A DNA stretch of 64,000 nt from Bacillus sp. BP-3 (lineage in GTDB: Bacteria; Bacillota; Bacilli; Bacillales; Bacillaceae_G). Location of the stretch: assembly GCF_028401955.1 (NCBI RefSeq), contig NZ_JAQOTJ010000003.1, positions 186,001 through 250,000 on the forward strand. Direction: 5' to 3'. A model generated the notes under the pieces. That model saw only the letters and a list, made by a program, of their open reading frames with translations, did no database searches and was not told the origin of the DNA. Every line of letters starts with the position of its first letter. Within the stretch, counting starts at the first letter, position 1. Below, piece by piece: positions 8,307 to 15,504 of this stretch. The position numbers were made by a program, and so were the translations under genes.

Positions 8307-8356
8307 AGCAGTATTCTATACATATTCAAACATTTGAAGATGTATAGAATACTGCT
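8307..8356. promoter_or_regulatory. 50-bp palindrome upstream of the ArsR gene, probable operator
   Basis: AGCAGTATTCTATACAT (8307-8323) is repeated inverted at 8340-8356 without a mismatch, and the centre TTCAAACATTTGAA (8325-8338) is itself a palindrome, so the arms are 24 bases with one mismatch. TTCAA...TTGAA-type dyads are typical operators of ArsR/SmtB repressors. The gene for such a repressor starts 40 bases downstream, so autoregulation is likely. Confidence 0.65.
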
Positions 8357-8396
8357 AAATTCTTTAAAATTATAAGTAAGTAATGGAGGCGTTTGA

Positions 8397-8753
8397 ATGG
8401 GAAATGAAATGCAACAGTTTAAGGCTGACTTTTTTAAAGCCTTATCACATCCTTTGCGGATCCGTATTCTTGAATTATTGTCAGAGGGTGAAAAAAGTGT
8501 AAATGAACTCCAAAGCATTCTTAATAAGGAGGGTTCTGCCGTTTCACAACAATTGAGTGTACTACGTGCAAAGAACATTGTTGTTGGTACAAAAGATGGG
8601 AAACGAGTTTTATATTCTCTTCGAGATCCAATGATTATGAATTTATTAGAAGTTGCACGAGCGATTTTTAATAATCATTTAATTGATACGATTTCAATGT
8701 TAGAAGAAGATGATAAAACCATAGTAAAGGAGGGGGTTGAGTATCGAAGTTAA
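8397..8753 (+). CDS. ArsR/SmtB-family transcriptional regulator
   Basis: A 118-residue winged-helix protein. FFKALSHPLRIRILELLSEGE is the classic ArsR helix-1 region, followed by SVNELQSILNKEGSAVSQQLSVLR (recognition helix) and the wing VVGTKDGKRVLYSL. I see no Cys metal-binding pair of the CxCxxC type, so it may sense something other than arsenite, for example a redox or sulphur signal through the Cys-rich partner. The next gene overlaps its 3' end by 17 bases, and a SulP transporter follows, so the three are probably one regulated unit. Confidence 0.88.
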   Translation: MGNEMQQFKADFFKALSHPLRIRILELLSEGEKSVNELQSILNKEGSAVSQQLSVLRAKNIVVGTKDGKRVLYSLRDPMIMNLLEVARAIFNNHLIDTISMLEEDDKTIVKEGVEYRS

Positions 8754-9177
8754 GAAAGATGTTATTATTCAACATGGAATTGAAATATTTCGCTCAGTAG
8801 GAGCACATCATGTTTGTGATGTTTGTATTAAAAGTGGGAATTCTTGTTGTTTTGCATGCCAGCATTTACAAGATAAAGTTGGATGTCAAAAGAGAAATAC
8901 ATCTTGTACAGCCTGGTTATGTGGGATTCAAAGTTTTTTATTTGATAGAATAGGATTACTGGATGAATGGAAGAGTTTTTGGAGTGAAGTTCCAGGTCAA
9001 ATGTTTCGTAGAGATCGTACGCCAGATAAGGTATGGATTAAATCCTTTATCGATACAGAGAATCTAGATAGCCGAGAAGGAGAGCTTTTAGCAGAAAGGT
9101 TGAAAAACTATGTGCAAGAGAACGGAGATATAGGTGAATTAGAACGTCATTTGAGCAAAACGTATAGTCAATACTAA
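8737..9177 (+). CDS. Cys-rich protein of unknown function in ArsR-SulP cluster
   Basis: A 146-residue protein starting at a TTG that follows AAAGGAGGGGG and overlaps the ArsR gene. Residues 27-62 contain eight Cys in the pattern CxxC-x6-CCxxC-x7-C-x6-C-x4-C (CDVCIKSGNSCCFACQ ... CTAWLC), which looks like a metal or iron-sulphur site, loosely resembling CxxCxxCC proteins. The remainder is helical and charged. I do not recognise the family. Gene order suggests a role in sensing or handling the anion moved by the SulP protein, or in modifying that protein. Confidence 0.7.
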   Translation: MSIEVKKDVIIQHGIEIFRSVGAHHVCDVCIKSGNSCCFACQHLQDKVGCQKRNTSCTAWLCGIQSFLFDRIGLLDEWKSFWSEVPGQMFRRDRTPDKVWIKSFIDTENLDSREGELLAERLKNYVQENGDIGELERHLSKTYSQY

Positions 9178-9295
9178 GCTAATGTTTTCCTTATATAAGA
9201 GCATGAAAAATGTATTTACAATTCAAATATATTAAGAGGTAATTAATTTTTCAGAAACAGCAAGATTTATTAATAATAGAAAAGAAGGGTTTATA

Positions 9296-11059
9296 ATGAA
9301 AGGGTTATTTACAGGAAGATTTGAAGGATACTCATTGGGGCACTTTCAAAAGGATCTTCTTTCAGGAACGATTGTCGGAGTTGTTGCGATTCCGCTTGCT
9401 ATGTCTTTTGCTATAGCTTCTGGAGTTAAACCAGAGTATGGGATTTATACAACATGTATTGCTGGAATTCTTACAGCGCTATTTGGTGGTTCGAGATATC
9501 AAATTGGAGGGCCAACAGGTGCTTTTGTTCCGATTCTTTTAAGTATTGTAATTACCTATGGATATGAAAATTTGTTACTGGCAGGTTTATTAGCCGGAAT
9601 TCTTTTATGTCTAATGGGTATATTTAAATTGGGCTCTTTAATTAAGTTTATCCCGCGTCCTGTAACAGTTGGTTTCACATCAGGTATTGCTGTTACTATT
9701 TTTACGGGACAAATTGCTAGCTTTTTAGGTTTAACAGGTATAAAAAAGCATGAGGCATTTATAGCAAATCTGAATGAAATCTTTATTCAGATTGATACCG
9801 TCAATTTTTACAGTATTATAACAGCTTTCATTTGTCTTATTGTTATACTCGTAACACCAAAAATTTTCCCAAAAGTACCTGGTTCACTAGTAGCTATTGT
9901 AATTTCAACTTTAATTGCAACGGTATTTTTTACGGGCCATGTACCAACTATTGGTACAGCTTATGGCACGATACCCAATACACTTCCGCAGTTTCATGTG
10001 CCAGAAATCACATTAGAACGGATCAAACAGCTGATGGGGCCGGCATTTGTAATTGCGATGCTCGGCGGTATTGAATCTCTTTTATCCGCTGTCGTGGCAG
10101 ATGGAATGACAAATAGTAAACACAACAGCAATAAAGAACTTATTGGTCAAGGAATTGCTAATATTGTCACACCGTTATTTGGAGGAATTCCAGCAACTGG
10201 AGCCATTGCCCGAACAGCAACTAATATTAAGAGCGGAGCCACTTCGCCGATTTCAGGTGTTATTCATGGAATCTTTGTATTATTAATACTTTTATTACTA
10301 GCTCCGTATGCTTCGCATATTCCACTTGCTAGTATGGCTCCTATTTTAATGGTAGTAGCTTGGAACATGAGCGAACAAAAACATTTTGCTCATATCCTTA
10401 AAATGAAGAGTGGGGATTCTCTTGTATTAGTTGTAACATTTTTGTTTACTGTATTTACGAGTTTAACAACAGCTGTAGAAATCGGTCTTATTTTAGCTAT
10501 TATTTTATTTACAAAACGTATGAGCAACATGCTAGTCATATCTAAAGTGCTTCCAGACCATTCAAGAAAGAATGAAAAATTGTTACCGCATGTGGTGAAT
10601 AAAACTCATGATTGTCCGCAAATTAGTATTTATACAATAGAAGGTCCATTATTCTTTGGTGCTGCTCAAACATTTGAACAAAACATTTTAGCAACTATTC
10701 ATTATAAACCTAGAGTTTTAATTTTACGAATGGGAAAAGTTCCTTTTATTGATACTACAGGAGAGTCTTACTTTAGAAGTATTGTTCATTCTTTTAAACA
10801 ACAAGGTGGTATACTTCTAGTCTCAGGTATTCAATCTGAACTAAAAACAACCTTAGTTAGAAATGGATTGTATACTGAAATTGAGGAACAGAACTTCTTT
10901 GAGCATACAGGGGACGCAATTAACTACGCTTTAGAACATTTGGATACGAAAAAATGTTTAGGTTGTAAACATTTTGCATTTCGTGAATGCAGCCAACTTT
11001 CTCATCAACCTCAGAAAGTGAATACATTAAAAGATAAAGTAAATGCATTAGATTTTTAA
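9296..11059 (+). CDS. SulP-family anion transporter with STAS domain and Cys-rich tail
   Basis: A 587-residue protein: 10-14 membrane segments over residues 20-400, with the SulP signatures AMSFAIASGVKPEYGIYT and GGSRYQIGGPTGAFVPI near the start and GIANIVTPLFGGIPATGAIARTATN-type sequence in the middle. A STAS domain follows (about residues 440-545; LILRMGKVPFIDTTGESYF). After the STAS domain comes an unusual tail with CLGCKHFAFREC. SulP proteins carry sulphate, bicarbonate or related anions; the substrate is not evident here. Position behind an ArsR regulator and a Cys-rich protein, plus its own Cys tail, is unusual for a sulphate or bicarbonate permease. Confidence 0.88.
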   Translation: MKGLFTGRFEGYSLGHFQKDLLSGTIVGVVAIPLAMSFAIASGVKPEYGIYTTCIAGILTALFGGSRYQIGGPTGAFVPILLSIVITYGYENLLLAGLLAGILLCLMGIFKLGSLIKFIPRPVTVGFTSGIAVTIFTGQIASFLGLTGIKKHEAFIANLNEIFIQIDTVNFYSIITAFICLIVILVTPKIFPKVPGSLVAIVISTLIATVFFTGHVPTIGTAYGTIPNTLPQFHVPEITLERIKQLMGPAFVIAMLGGIESLLSAVVADGMTNSKHNSNKELIGQGIANIVTPLFGGIPATGAIARTATNIKSGATSPISGVIHGIFVLLILLLLAPYASHIPLASMAPILMVVAWNMSEQKHFAHILKMKSGDSLVLVVTFLFTVFTSLTTAVEIGLILAIILFTKRMSNMLVISKVLPDHSRKNEKLLPHVVNKTHDCPQISIYTIEGPLFFGAAQTFEQNILATIHYKPRVLILRMGKVPFIDTTGESYFRSIVHSFKQQGGILLVSGIQSELKTTLVRNGLYTEIEEQNFFEHTGDAINYALEHLDTKKCLGCKHFAFRECSQLSHQPQKVNTLKDKVNALDF

Positions 11060-11082
11060 AAAAGTAATAAATAAAAGTTGTG

Positions 11083-11124
11083 AACAAGGTTGCTTATATT
11101 TTTTTAAGGCAACCTTGTTTTTTG
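11083..11124 (+). terminator. Terminator of the SulP gene
   Basis: AACAAGGTTGC (11083-11093) pairs with GCAACCTTGTT (11109-11119), followed by a T-rich run. Confidence 0.85.
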
Positions 11125-11324
11125 TTTGTAGATCAGATTTTAACCGATAAAAGATTGGTTGATAAGAGCATTTTACTAATTTAAAAATGGATTCCTCTCG
11201 AACTATTCAAACCGTAGTTTTTTTAGATTTTGCAAACTGTATTCCTGCATGTTGCAAGCTTGACAGAGGTAATTTTCAATAATTCCATTTATTCATAATC
11301 TAATCCTAAAAAATACATATTTTG

Positions 11325-11381
11325 TTATGCGGAGTCTACCTCTACAATCCAAATCATAATTTTCCACTTAGATAAAATCAT
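11325..11381 (-). CDS. Possible 18-residue peptide ORF downstream of YrzI
   Basis: AAAGGAGATAG lies five bases ahead of an ATG at 11381 on the minus strand. The 18 codons (MILSKWKIMIWIVEVDSA) end at TAA 11325. The good ribosome binding site is the only support. It may be a decayed second YrzI-like gene, since these small genes often occur as neighbours, or a stand-alone peptide. From here to 11124 I see nothing else on either strand. Confidence 0.3.
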   Translation of the reverse strand: MILSKWKIMIWIVEVDSA

Positions 11382-11419
11382 TTTAACTATCTCCTTTCAT
11401 CGCTATTTAGTATTCAAGA

Positions 11420-11560
11420 TTACAGATGGTTATAAAACGATATTTGTCGATCTTTTACTTCGTCTACAATTTGTTGAACACGTTGTTTATGTTCAAGTTC
11501 TTCTTCAGATAGACGAGCTTTTTGAATCGTAATCGTTAAAAAGAATACGTGAAATGTCAT
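11420..11560 (-). CDS. YrzI-family small protein
   Basis: A 46-residue protein: a hydrophobic beta-like start MTFHVFFLTITIQKARLSEE, then a charged helix with ELEHKQRVQQIVDEVKDRQ and a short C-terminus. This is the YrzI small-protein family of Bacillus, function unknown. A longer reading frame runs upstream to 11677 but crosses two terminator hairpins; the ATG at 11560 behind GAAGGGAG is the sensible start. It lies downstream of two tandem minus-strand terminators and of a promoter at 11839-11867, so its expression may depend on read-through or on a promoter within 11565-11615. Confidence 0.8.
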   Translation of the reverse strand: MTFHVFFLTITIQKARLSEEELEHKQRVQQIVDEVKDRQISFYNHL

Positions 11561-11620
11561 ATTATTTTTAACTCCCTTCAAATGTGTAAAATTGTAAGAA
11601 TGTGAAAATCGCACAAAAAA

Positions 11621-11649
11621 GCCACAGGAAGACAGAGTGCTCCTGCGGC
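11621..11649 (-). terminator. Tandem terminator 2 upstream of YrzI
   Basis: On the minus strand GCCGCAGGAGC ... TTCCTGTGGC followed by TTTTTT (complement of AAAAAA at 11615-11620). Nearly the same hairpin as the one at 11663-11692, so the pair arose by duplication. Confidence 0.7.
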
Positions 11650-11662
11650 AAGTCATGAAAAA

Positions 11663-11692
11663 GCCACAGGAAGGCATTCGACCTCCTGTGGC
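11663..11692 (-). terminator. Tandem terminator 1 after the 24-codon ORF
   Basis: On the minus strand GCCACAGGAGGTCGAATGCC-TTCCTGTGGC followed by TTTTT. The GGAGGTCGAATG piece inside it copies the ribosome binding site and start of the upstream small ORF (11798-11815), so the hairpin may have been built from that sequence. Confidence 0.75.
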
Positions 11693-11723
11693 AGAATAAT
11701 TTAAATCATAGTAAACACGATTT

Positions 11724-11798
11724 TCAATTCTCCATACGGATGGTCGAACATTTATTTAATTGTGAAACAGGCGCTACATTTACAGTTACTTTCATCAT
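11724..11798 (-). CDS. 24-residue peptide ORF with own promoter and terminators
   Basis: Product MMKVTVNVAPVSQLNKCSTI RMEN. An excellent AAAGGAGG lies about nine bases ahead of ATG 11798 (ATG 11795 is equally possible). A near-consensus promoter (11839-11867) lies ahead and two tandem terminators behind, which makes a complete small transcription unit of about 150-210 bases. I do not recognise the peptide. It could be a real small protein, or a leader peptide controlling read-through to the YrzI gene, since the terminators come after it. Confidence 0.45.
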   Translation of the reverse strand: MMKVTVNVAPVSQLNKCSTIRMEN

Positions 11799-11838
11799 TT
11801 CATTCGACCTCCTTTGGAAATTTTTTCTTACGTAAGTA

Positions 11839-11867
11839 AGTATATACAATTGGGTAACACTTGTAAA
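11839..11867 (-). promoter_or_regulatory. Sigma-A-type promoter for the small-peptide/YrzI region
   Basis: Minus strand TTTACA (11867-11862), 17-base spacer, TATACT (11844-11839). A TTACGTAA palindrome (11828-11835) lies just downstream, at the expected transcription start. No other gene could use it. Confidence 0.6.
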
Positions 11868-12040
11868 CCCCGAAATGTAAAAATAGGATAAAAATTTTGA
11901 ATTTTGATGAAAATATACAATTTTTAAGAGAGATTTTTTAATGAACAGAGAATAATTAGTATGTAGTAAAATAAATTAAAATTTCCTATTTTTGGAGAGG
12001 GACAATTATTAAAAAACTGGATGGGGGTATAATTATTATC

Positions 12041-12976
12041 ATGGCTTTTCAAACTGATTATCTTTTAAAAACAATAATTAGCACTGTACTATTTCCGTTT
12101 ACAGCGGGAAATCTATACATAAGAAAAAAGAATGAAACGAAGGAACCCGGAAGTATCGTGAAAGTCCATGGTCGCAGCATTCATGCTATTATTTCCGGTG
12201 AAGAAAATGGAAATCCTACTGTTATTTTAGATGCGGGATTAAGCGGAAATTGTTTAGCTTGGTGTCTGGTCCAGCCTGGATTATCAAAGTTTACAAGAGT
12301 AGTTTCTTTTGACCGGGCTGGATATGGATGGAGTGATACGAGAAGTGGTATATCGACTAGTAAAGAAGTAGTAAATGATTTGAAAATAGCTTTAGACGAA
12401 ATGAACATTTCTCCTCCTTATATTTTAGTGGGACATTCATTTGCAGGACTAAATATGCGCTTATTTGCAAGTCAATATCCTAATGAAGTAGCAGGAATTG
12501 TCTTGGTTGATGCGGCACATGAAAATCGATACGTGAAAGAGGAAATGAATACAGACAGATCGCAGCAATACATAAAAAGCTTAAAGCAGATGAGGTTAGG
12601 ATATATCACCTCTACTATTGGTTTGCCGCGCCTGTTAAAAATACCGGTAGGAGGAAGAAGTCTTCCGGCGCAAGTTCAAAATCATGTAAAACATGTGGGA
12701 TATACTCCCGGAGCATATGAAGCAGTTTATAAAGAAATGTTGTACAGTGAAGAATCAGCGAAACAAATAAAGCGAGCAGAAAATTTACGTGAAAACTTGC
12801 CGGTAGTTGTCATAAGTTCTAACAATACAGATCCAATATGGAAAGAGCAGCAGCAACTATTATGTGGACTAACGAGCTGTACGAAGCATATTCAAACAGA
12901 GAATGGTCATTCGATTCAATTAGAGAATCCAGAGGTCGTGATTAAAGCTATAACAGGATTATTAAAGATAGAATAG
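12041..12976 (+). CDS. Alpha/beta hydrolase
   Basis: A 311-residue protein with the alpha/beta-hydrolase order: HGRSIHAIISGEENGNPTVI then LDAGLSGNCLAW (oxyanion region), FDRAGYGWSDT, the nucleophile elbow GHSFAG (Ser133), an acid candidate in NNTDPIWKEQ and the His in ENGHSIQLENPE near the end. The N-terminal 25 residues are hydrophobic, possibly a membrane anchor. Substrate unknown. The ribosome binding site GGGGG is 13-18 bases before the ATG, which is long; an unusual ATT start a little earlier would fit the spacing, but ATG is the conservative choice. Confidence 0.82.
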   Translation: MAFQTDYLLKTIISTVLFPFTAGNLYIRKKNETKEPGSIVKVHGRSIHAIISGEENGNPTVILDAGLSGNCLAWCLVQPGLSKFTRVVSFDRAGYGWSDTRSGISTSKEVVNDLKIALDEMNISPPYILVGHSFAGLNMRLFASQYPNEVAGIVLVDAAHENRYVKEEMNTDRSQQYIKSLKQMRLGYITSTIGLPRLLKIPVGGRSLPAQVQNHVKHVGYTPGAYEAVYKEMLYSEESAKQIKRAENLRENLPVVVISSNNTDPIWKEQQQLLCGLTSCTKHIQTENGHSIQLENPEVVIKAITGLLKIE

Positions 12977-12985
12977 ATTGTCTCA

Positions 12986-13028
12986 AAATCTCAATGTTTC
13001 TATGAAAAAAAGAGAAACATTAAGATTT
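12986..13028 (+). terminator. Terminator of the hydrolase gene
   Basis: AAATCTCAATGTTTCT pairs with AGAAACATTAAGATTT (one G-U), followed by CTATTTTT. It lies inside the open frame that extends upstream of the next gene, which supports a later start for that gene. Confidence 0.65.
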
Positions 13029-13133
13029 CTATTTTTCATAGATTGCGTAATGAAAATCAAAAATGGGAAAATATATAAATTGCAAGTGGAAAATATGAAT
13101 AAAAGGAATACACTTGTAGAAGGAGGGATGGGG

Positions 13134-15224
13134 ATGAAGGCTTGGAAAGATGATGTGTATAGGATACTTGGAGTATGGTCTTTACTTGCTGCTTATATTG
13201 TTTTAACAATGTCTATGCGTTATTCATGGTTAACGGTGTATCAAAGTTTAGCGGTATTAGGAGTACCCATTATTGCAATCGTATGGTACTTTACAGTTAG
13301 AAATGTAATGTTTGCAAATGTGCTGTTTATAAGGGGGATGCGTGTAACCTTATATCTCGCCTATGCGTGGTCATGTTGGATGCTTCGAAATATTTACGGT
13401 ATTGAAAATGAGAAAATATGGCTTTCTGTTAGTTGGCTTCTTCCAGCATTATATCTTTATTTCACTGACAAAAAAACAGAGTGGTATGTGCTTGGCGGCG
13501 GAGCAGTGCTTTACTTTTTATCAAATTTAGATGAAGCAATGTGGTTTGTCGTTTCACATAAATGGCAATCTATTATGATTACAACTGCTTCAGTTATATG
13601 GTATTGCCTAGAACGAAAGATGTCAGGGCGCTATTTATTTTATACAACTAGCTTGTTAGGATTATGGATGGTATATCTTGCGGTTTTATATGAGCAAGGA
13701 GAGCCTAATTACTGGTTAAAAGTAGTTTGTGCAATTTTCATGACAGTCACATACACAATTATCTTTAAAAAGATAAAAGAAGGACATTTATATAAAATAA
13801 CGACTGGTGCAATCTTAACGGCATGGTCATTGTATGCATTTATAGACATTACAAATCTATTTGTAAACTTAACTATGAATCTCTCATATATTTTGATGGT
13901 ACTTGTCGGTTTGTTTGTTTTAATTTCACAGCAATATTTCACTTGGCAAGAAAAAAAGAATCAAACGAATATACACCCTCGGAAAATAGGAGAGTATGTG
14001 TTATATGTTTTAGTAAGCTCAATAGGAAGTGTTCTTTTTCTTGCTAGTCTTTACTTTATTTTATGGGAAACCGCAAGAGAAAGCAGTATGATCATGATTG
14101 TAGGCGCTACGCTAAGTGTGCTTGCGATTTGGGTATATAAAAAAATAACAACAAAATTTTTACGAATTTTTTTATTTGTCTTCGGTATCATGGCAGGCAT
14201 TACAACACTTGTAACAAGTCACCATTACATATGGGGATTATTGTATGCTGCTTGTATTTTTTTGTATTGGCTATTCGCAAAATATAAGGCAGAGCAATAT
14301 AGTTTATGGTGGTTATTAGAAGGAGTCATAGTAAGTGAATGTATGAAATCGGTTGAATATACAACAAGTATGAGTTATCTCGTATTTATTCACATTGGAT
14401 TTTTCATATTTACGATTTTACGGAAAAATAAATGTTTATTACGAAATAGCGTTGGCTTTGGAATGATATATGTCTTTTTCTATTTGTTAGCAAAATACGA
14501 AGGGGCGGATCCTTGGTTTATTGTAAGTGCACACGGTGGATATATACTACTTCTTGTACTAGGCATGTTGTATGTAAGAGATACTGTAATCAAGCGGATT
14601 GGCGTTGTTATCTATTTGTTTACGAATTTTATTATGTATGAGACAAATTACATTGGAAACTATGGATTGAGCTGGATGCTGTTTCTGGCAGGGATTATAT
14701 TGTTATTAACAAAAAAGCAGCAAAAACAAGAAAATATTATTAAACTTAACAGAACGTATAAGAAAAAACACGCATGGTTAGTAGGTATACTTTCTAGTTT
14801 CATTTTACTTGGTACTATTACACAGCAAGAATGGAACTATTATAATAGCACTGTTGTATTACTGAAACTGGAAAATCAAGTTGAGAAATTAGGCAATATG
14901 AAAAAAGTATGGTTTTCTTTGGAAATAGAAGCGGAAGCAAACGAGATGATGTTGAATCGTGAAACGAAAAAAGAAACAAAAGTACCTGTGTTTATAAAAT
15001 TAAAGAAAAATCAAGGGCAAGGGAAGGATTATCATTTAGATCAAATAAAGCTCGGTGACTACCCGAAAGAAAAAGGAATTTGGATTAAAGGATATATGAA
15101 TTATGGATTTGTTACGATAGGGAGTAAAAGTGAAGTTCCTGTTAGCCTTGTGAAAGGAGAAGGGATGTATGCGAAAGTCCAAATTGCGAAGAACGGAAAT
15201 AGTAGAGTAATCGGAATTCAATGA
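13134..15224 (+). CDS. Large polytopic membrane protein with GDYxxLxY-like C-terminal domain
   Basis: A 696-residue protein. About 16-18 hydrophobic segments fill residues 10 to 575, followed by an extracytoplasmic or soluble domain of about 115 residues with IKLGDYPKEKGIWIKGYMNYGF and PVSLVKGEGMYAKVQIAKNGNS. This resembles the DUF4401/DUF2157 plus GDYxxLxY proteins of bacteria, whose function is unknown. The open frame extends to 12978, but that crosses the hydrolase terminator; AAGGAGG lies eight bases ahead of ATG 13134, which I use (ATG 13128 is too close). Confidence 0.72.
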   Translation: MKAWKDDVYRILGVWSLLAAYIVLTMSMRYSWLTVYQSLAVLGVPIIAIVWYFTVRNVMFANVLFIRGMRVTLYLAYAWSCWMLRNIYGIENEKIWLSVSWLLPALYLYFTDKKTEWYVLGGGAVLYFLSNLDEAMWFVVSHKWQSIMITTASVIWYCLERKMSGRYLFYTTSLLGLWMVYLAVLYEQGEPNYWLKVVCAIFMTVTYTIIFKKIKEGHLYKITTGAILTAWSLYAFIDITNLFVNLTMNLSYILMVLVGLFVLISQQYFTWQEKKNQTNIHPRKIGEYVLYVLVSSIGSVLFLASLYFILWETARESSMIMIVGATLSVLAIWVYKKITTKFLRIFLFVFGIMAGITTLVTSHHYIWGLLYAACIFLYWLFAKYKAEQYSLWWLLEGVIVSECMKSVEYTTSMSYLVFIHIGFFIFTILRKNKCLLRNSVGFGMIYVFFYLLAKYEGADPWFIVSAHGGYILLLVLGMLYVRDTVIKRIGVVIYLFTNFIMYETNYIGNYGLSWMLFLAGIILLLTKKQQKQENIIKLNRTYKKKHAWLVGILSSFILLGTITQQEWNYYNSTVVLLKLENQVEKLGNMKKVWFSLEIEAEANEMMLNRETKKETKVPVFIKLKKNQGQGKDYHLDQIKLGDYPKEKGIWIKGYMNYGFVTIGSKSEVPVSLVKGEGMYAKVQIAKNGNSRVIGIQ

Positions 15225-15254
15225 CATTAATGATGAAATTGAATATGCTAAATA

Positions 15255-15286
15255 AAAATCGATTCCCTAATTAGGGAATCGATTTT
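15255..15286 (+). terminator. Perfect 16-bp terminator hairpin
   Basis: AAAATCGATTCCCTAA and its exact inverse TTAGGGAATCGATTTT, followed by TATTT. Ends the membrane-protein gene. Confidence 0.8.
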
Positions 15287-15504
15287 TATTTGAAACTTTA
15301 ATAAGCGTCCTTAGTATCGAGTGAAATTGTCGTTTACGGTTCCTATTTTCATTGAACTAAGAAAGCTGTATATGTTAAAATGAAAAAATGACCATTAGAA
15401 ACCTTATTGATTTACCCATGTATTTATCCATAATAATTTTATCAAAAAACAACTGTGTTTGTCAAACTTTTGGTCAAATTATTTTGTCGACAAGGAGTGA
15501 CAAT

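Noticed and set aside
11420-11677. 85-codon frame extending YrzI upstream
   Set aside because: The extension crosses two terminator hairpins and translates the repeat CGFF twice; the ATG at 11560 with a ribosome site gives the normal YrzI length.
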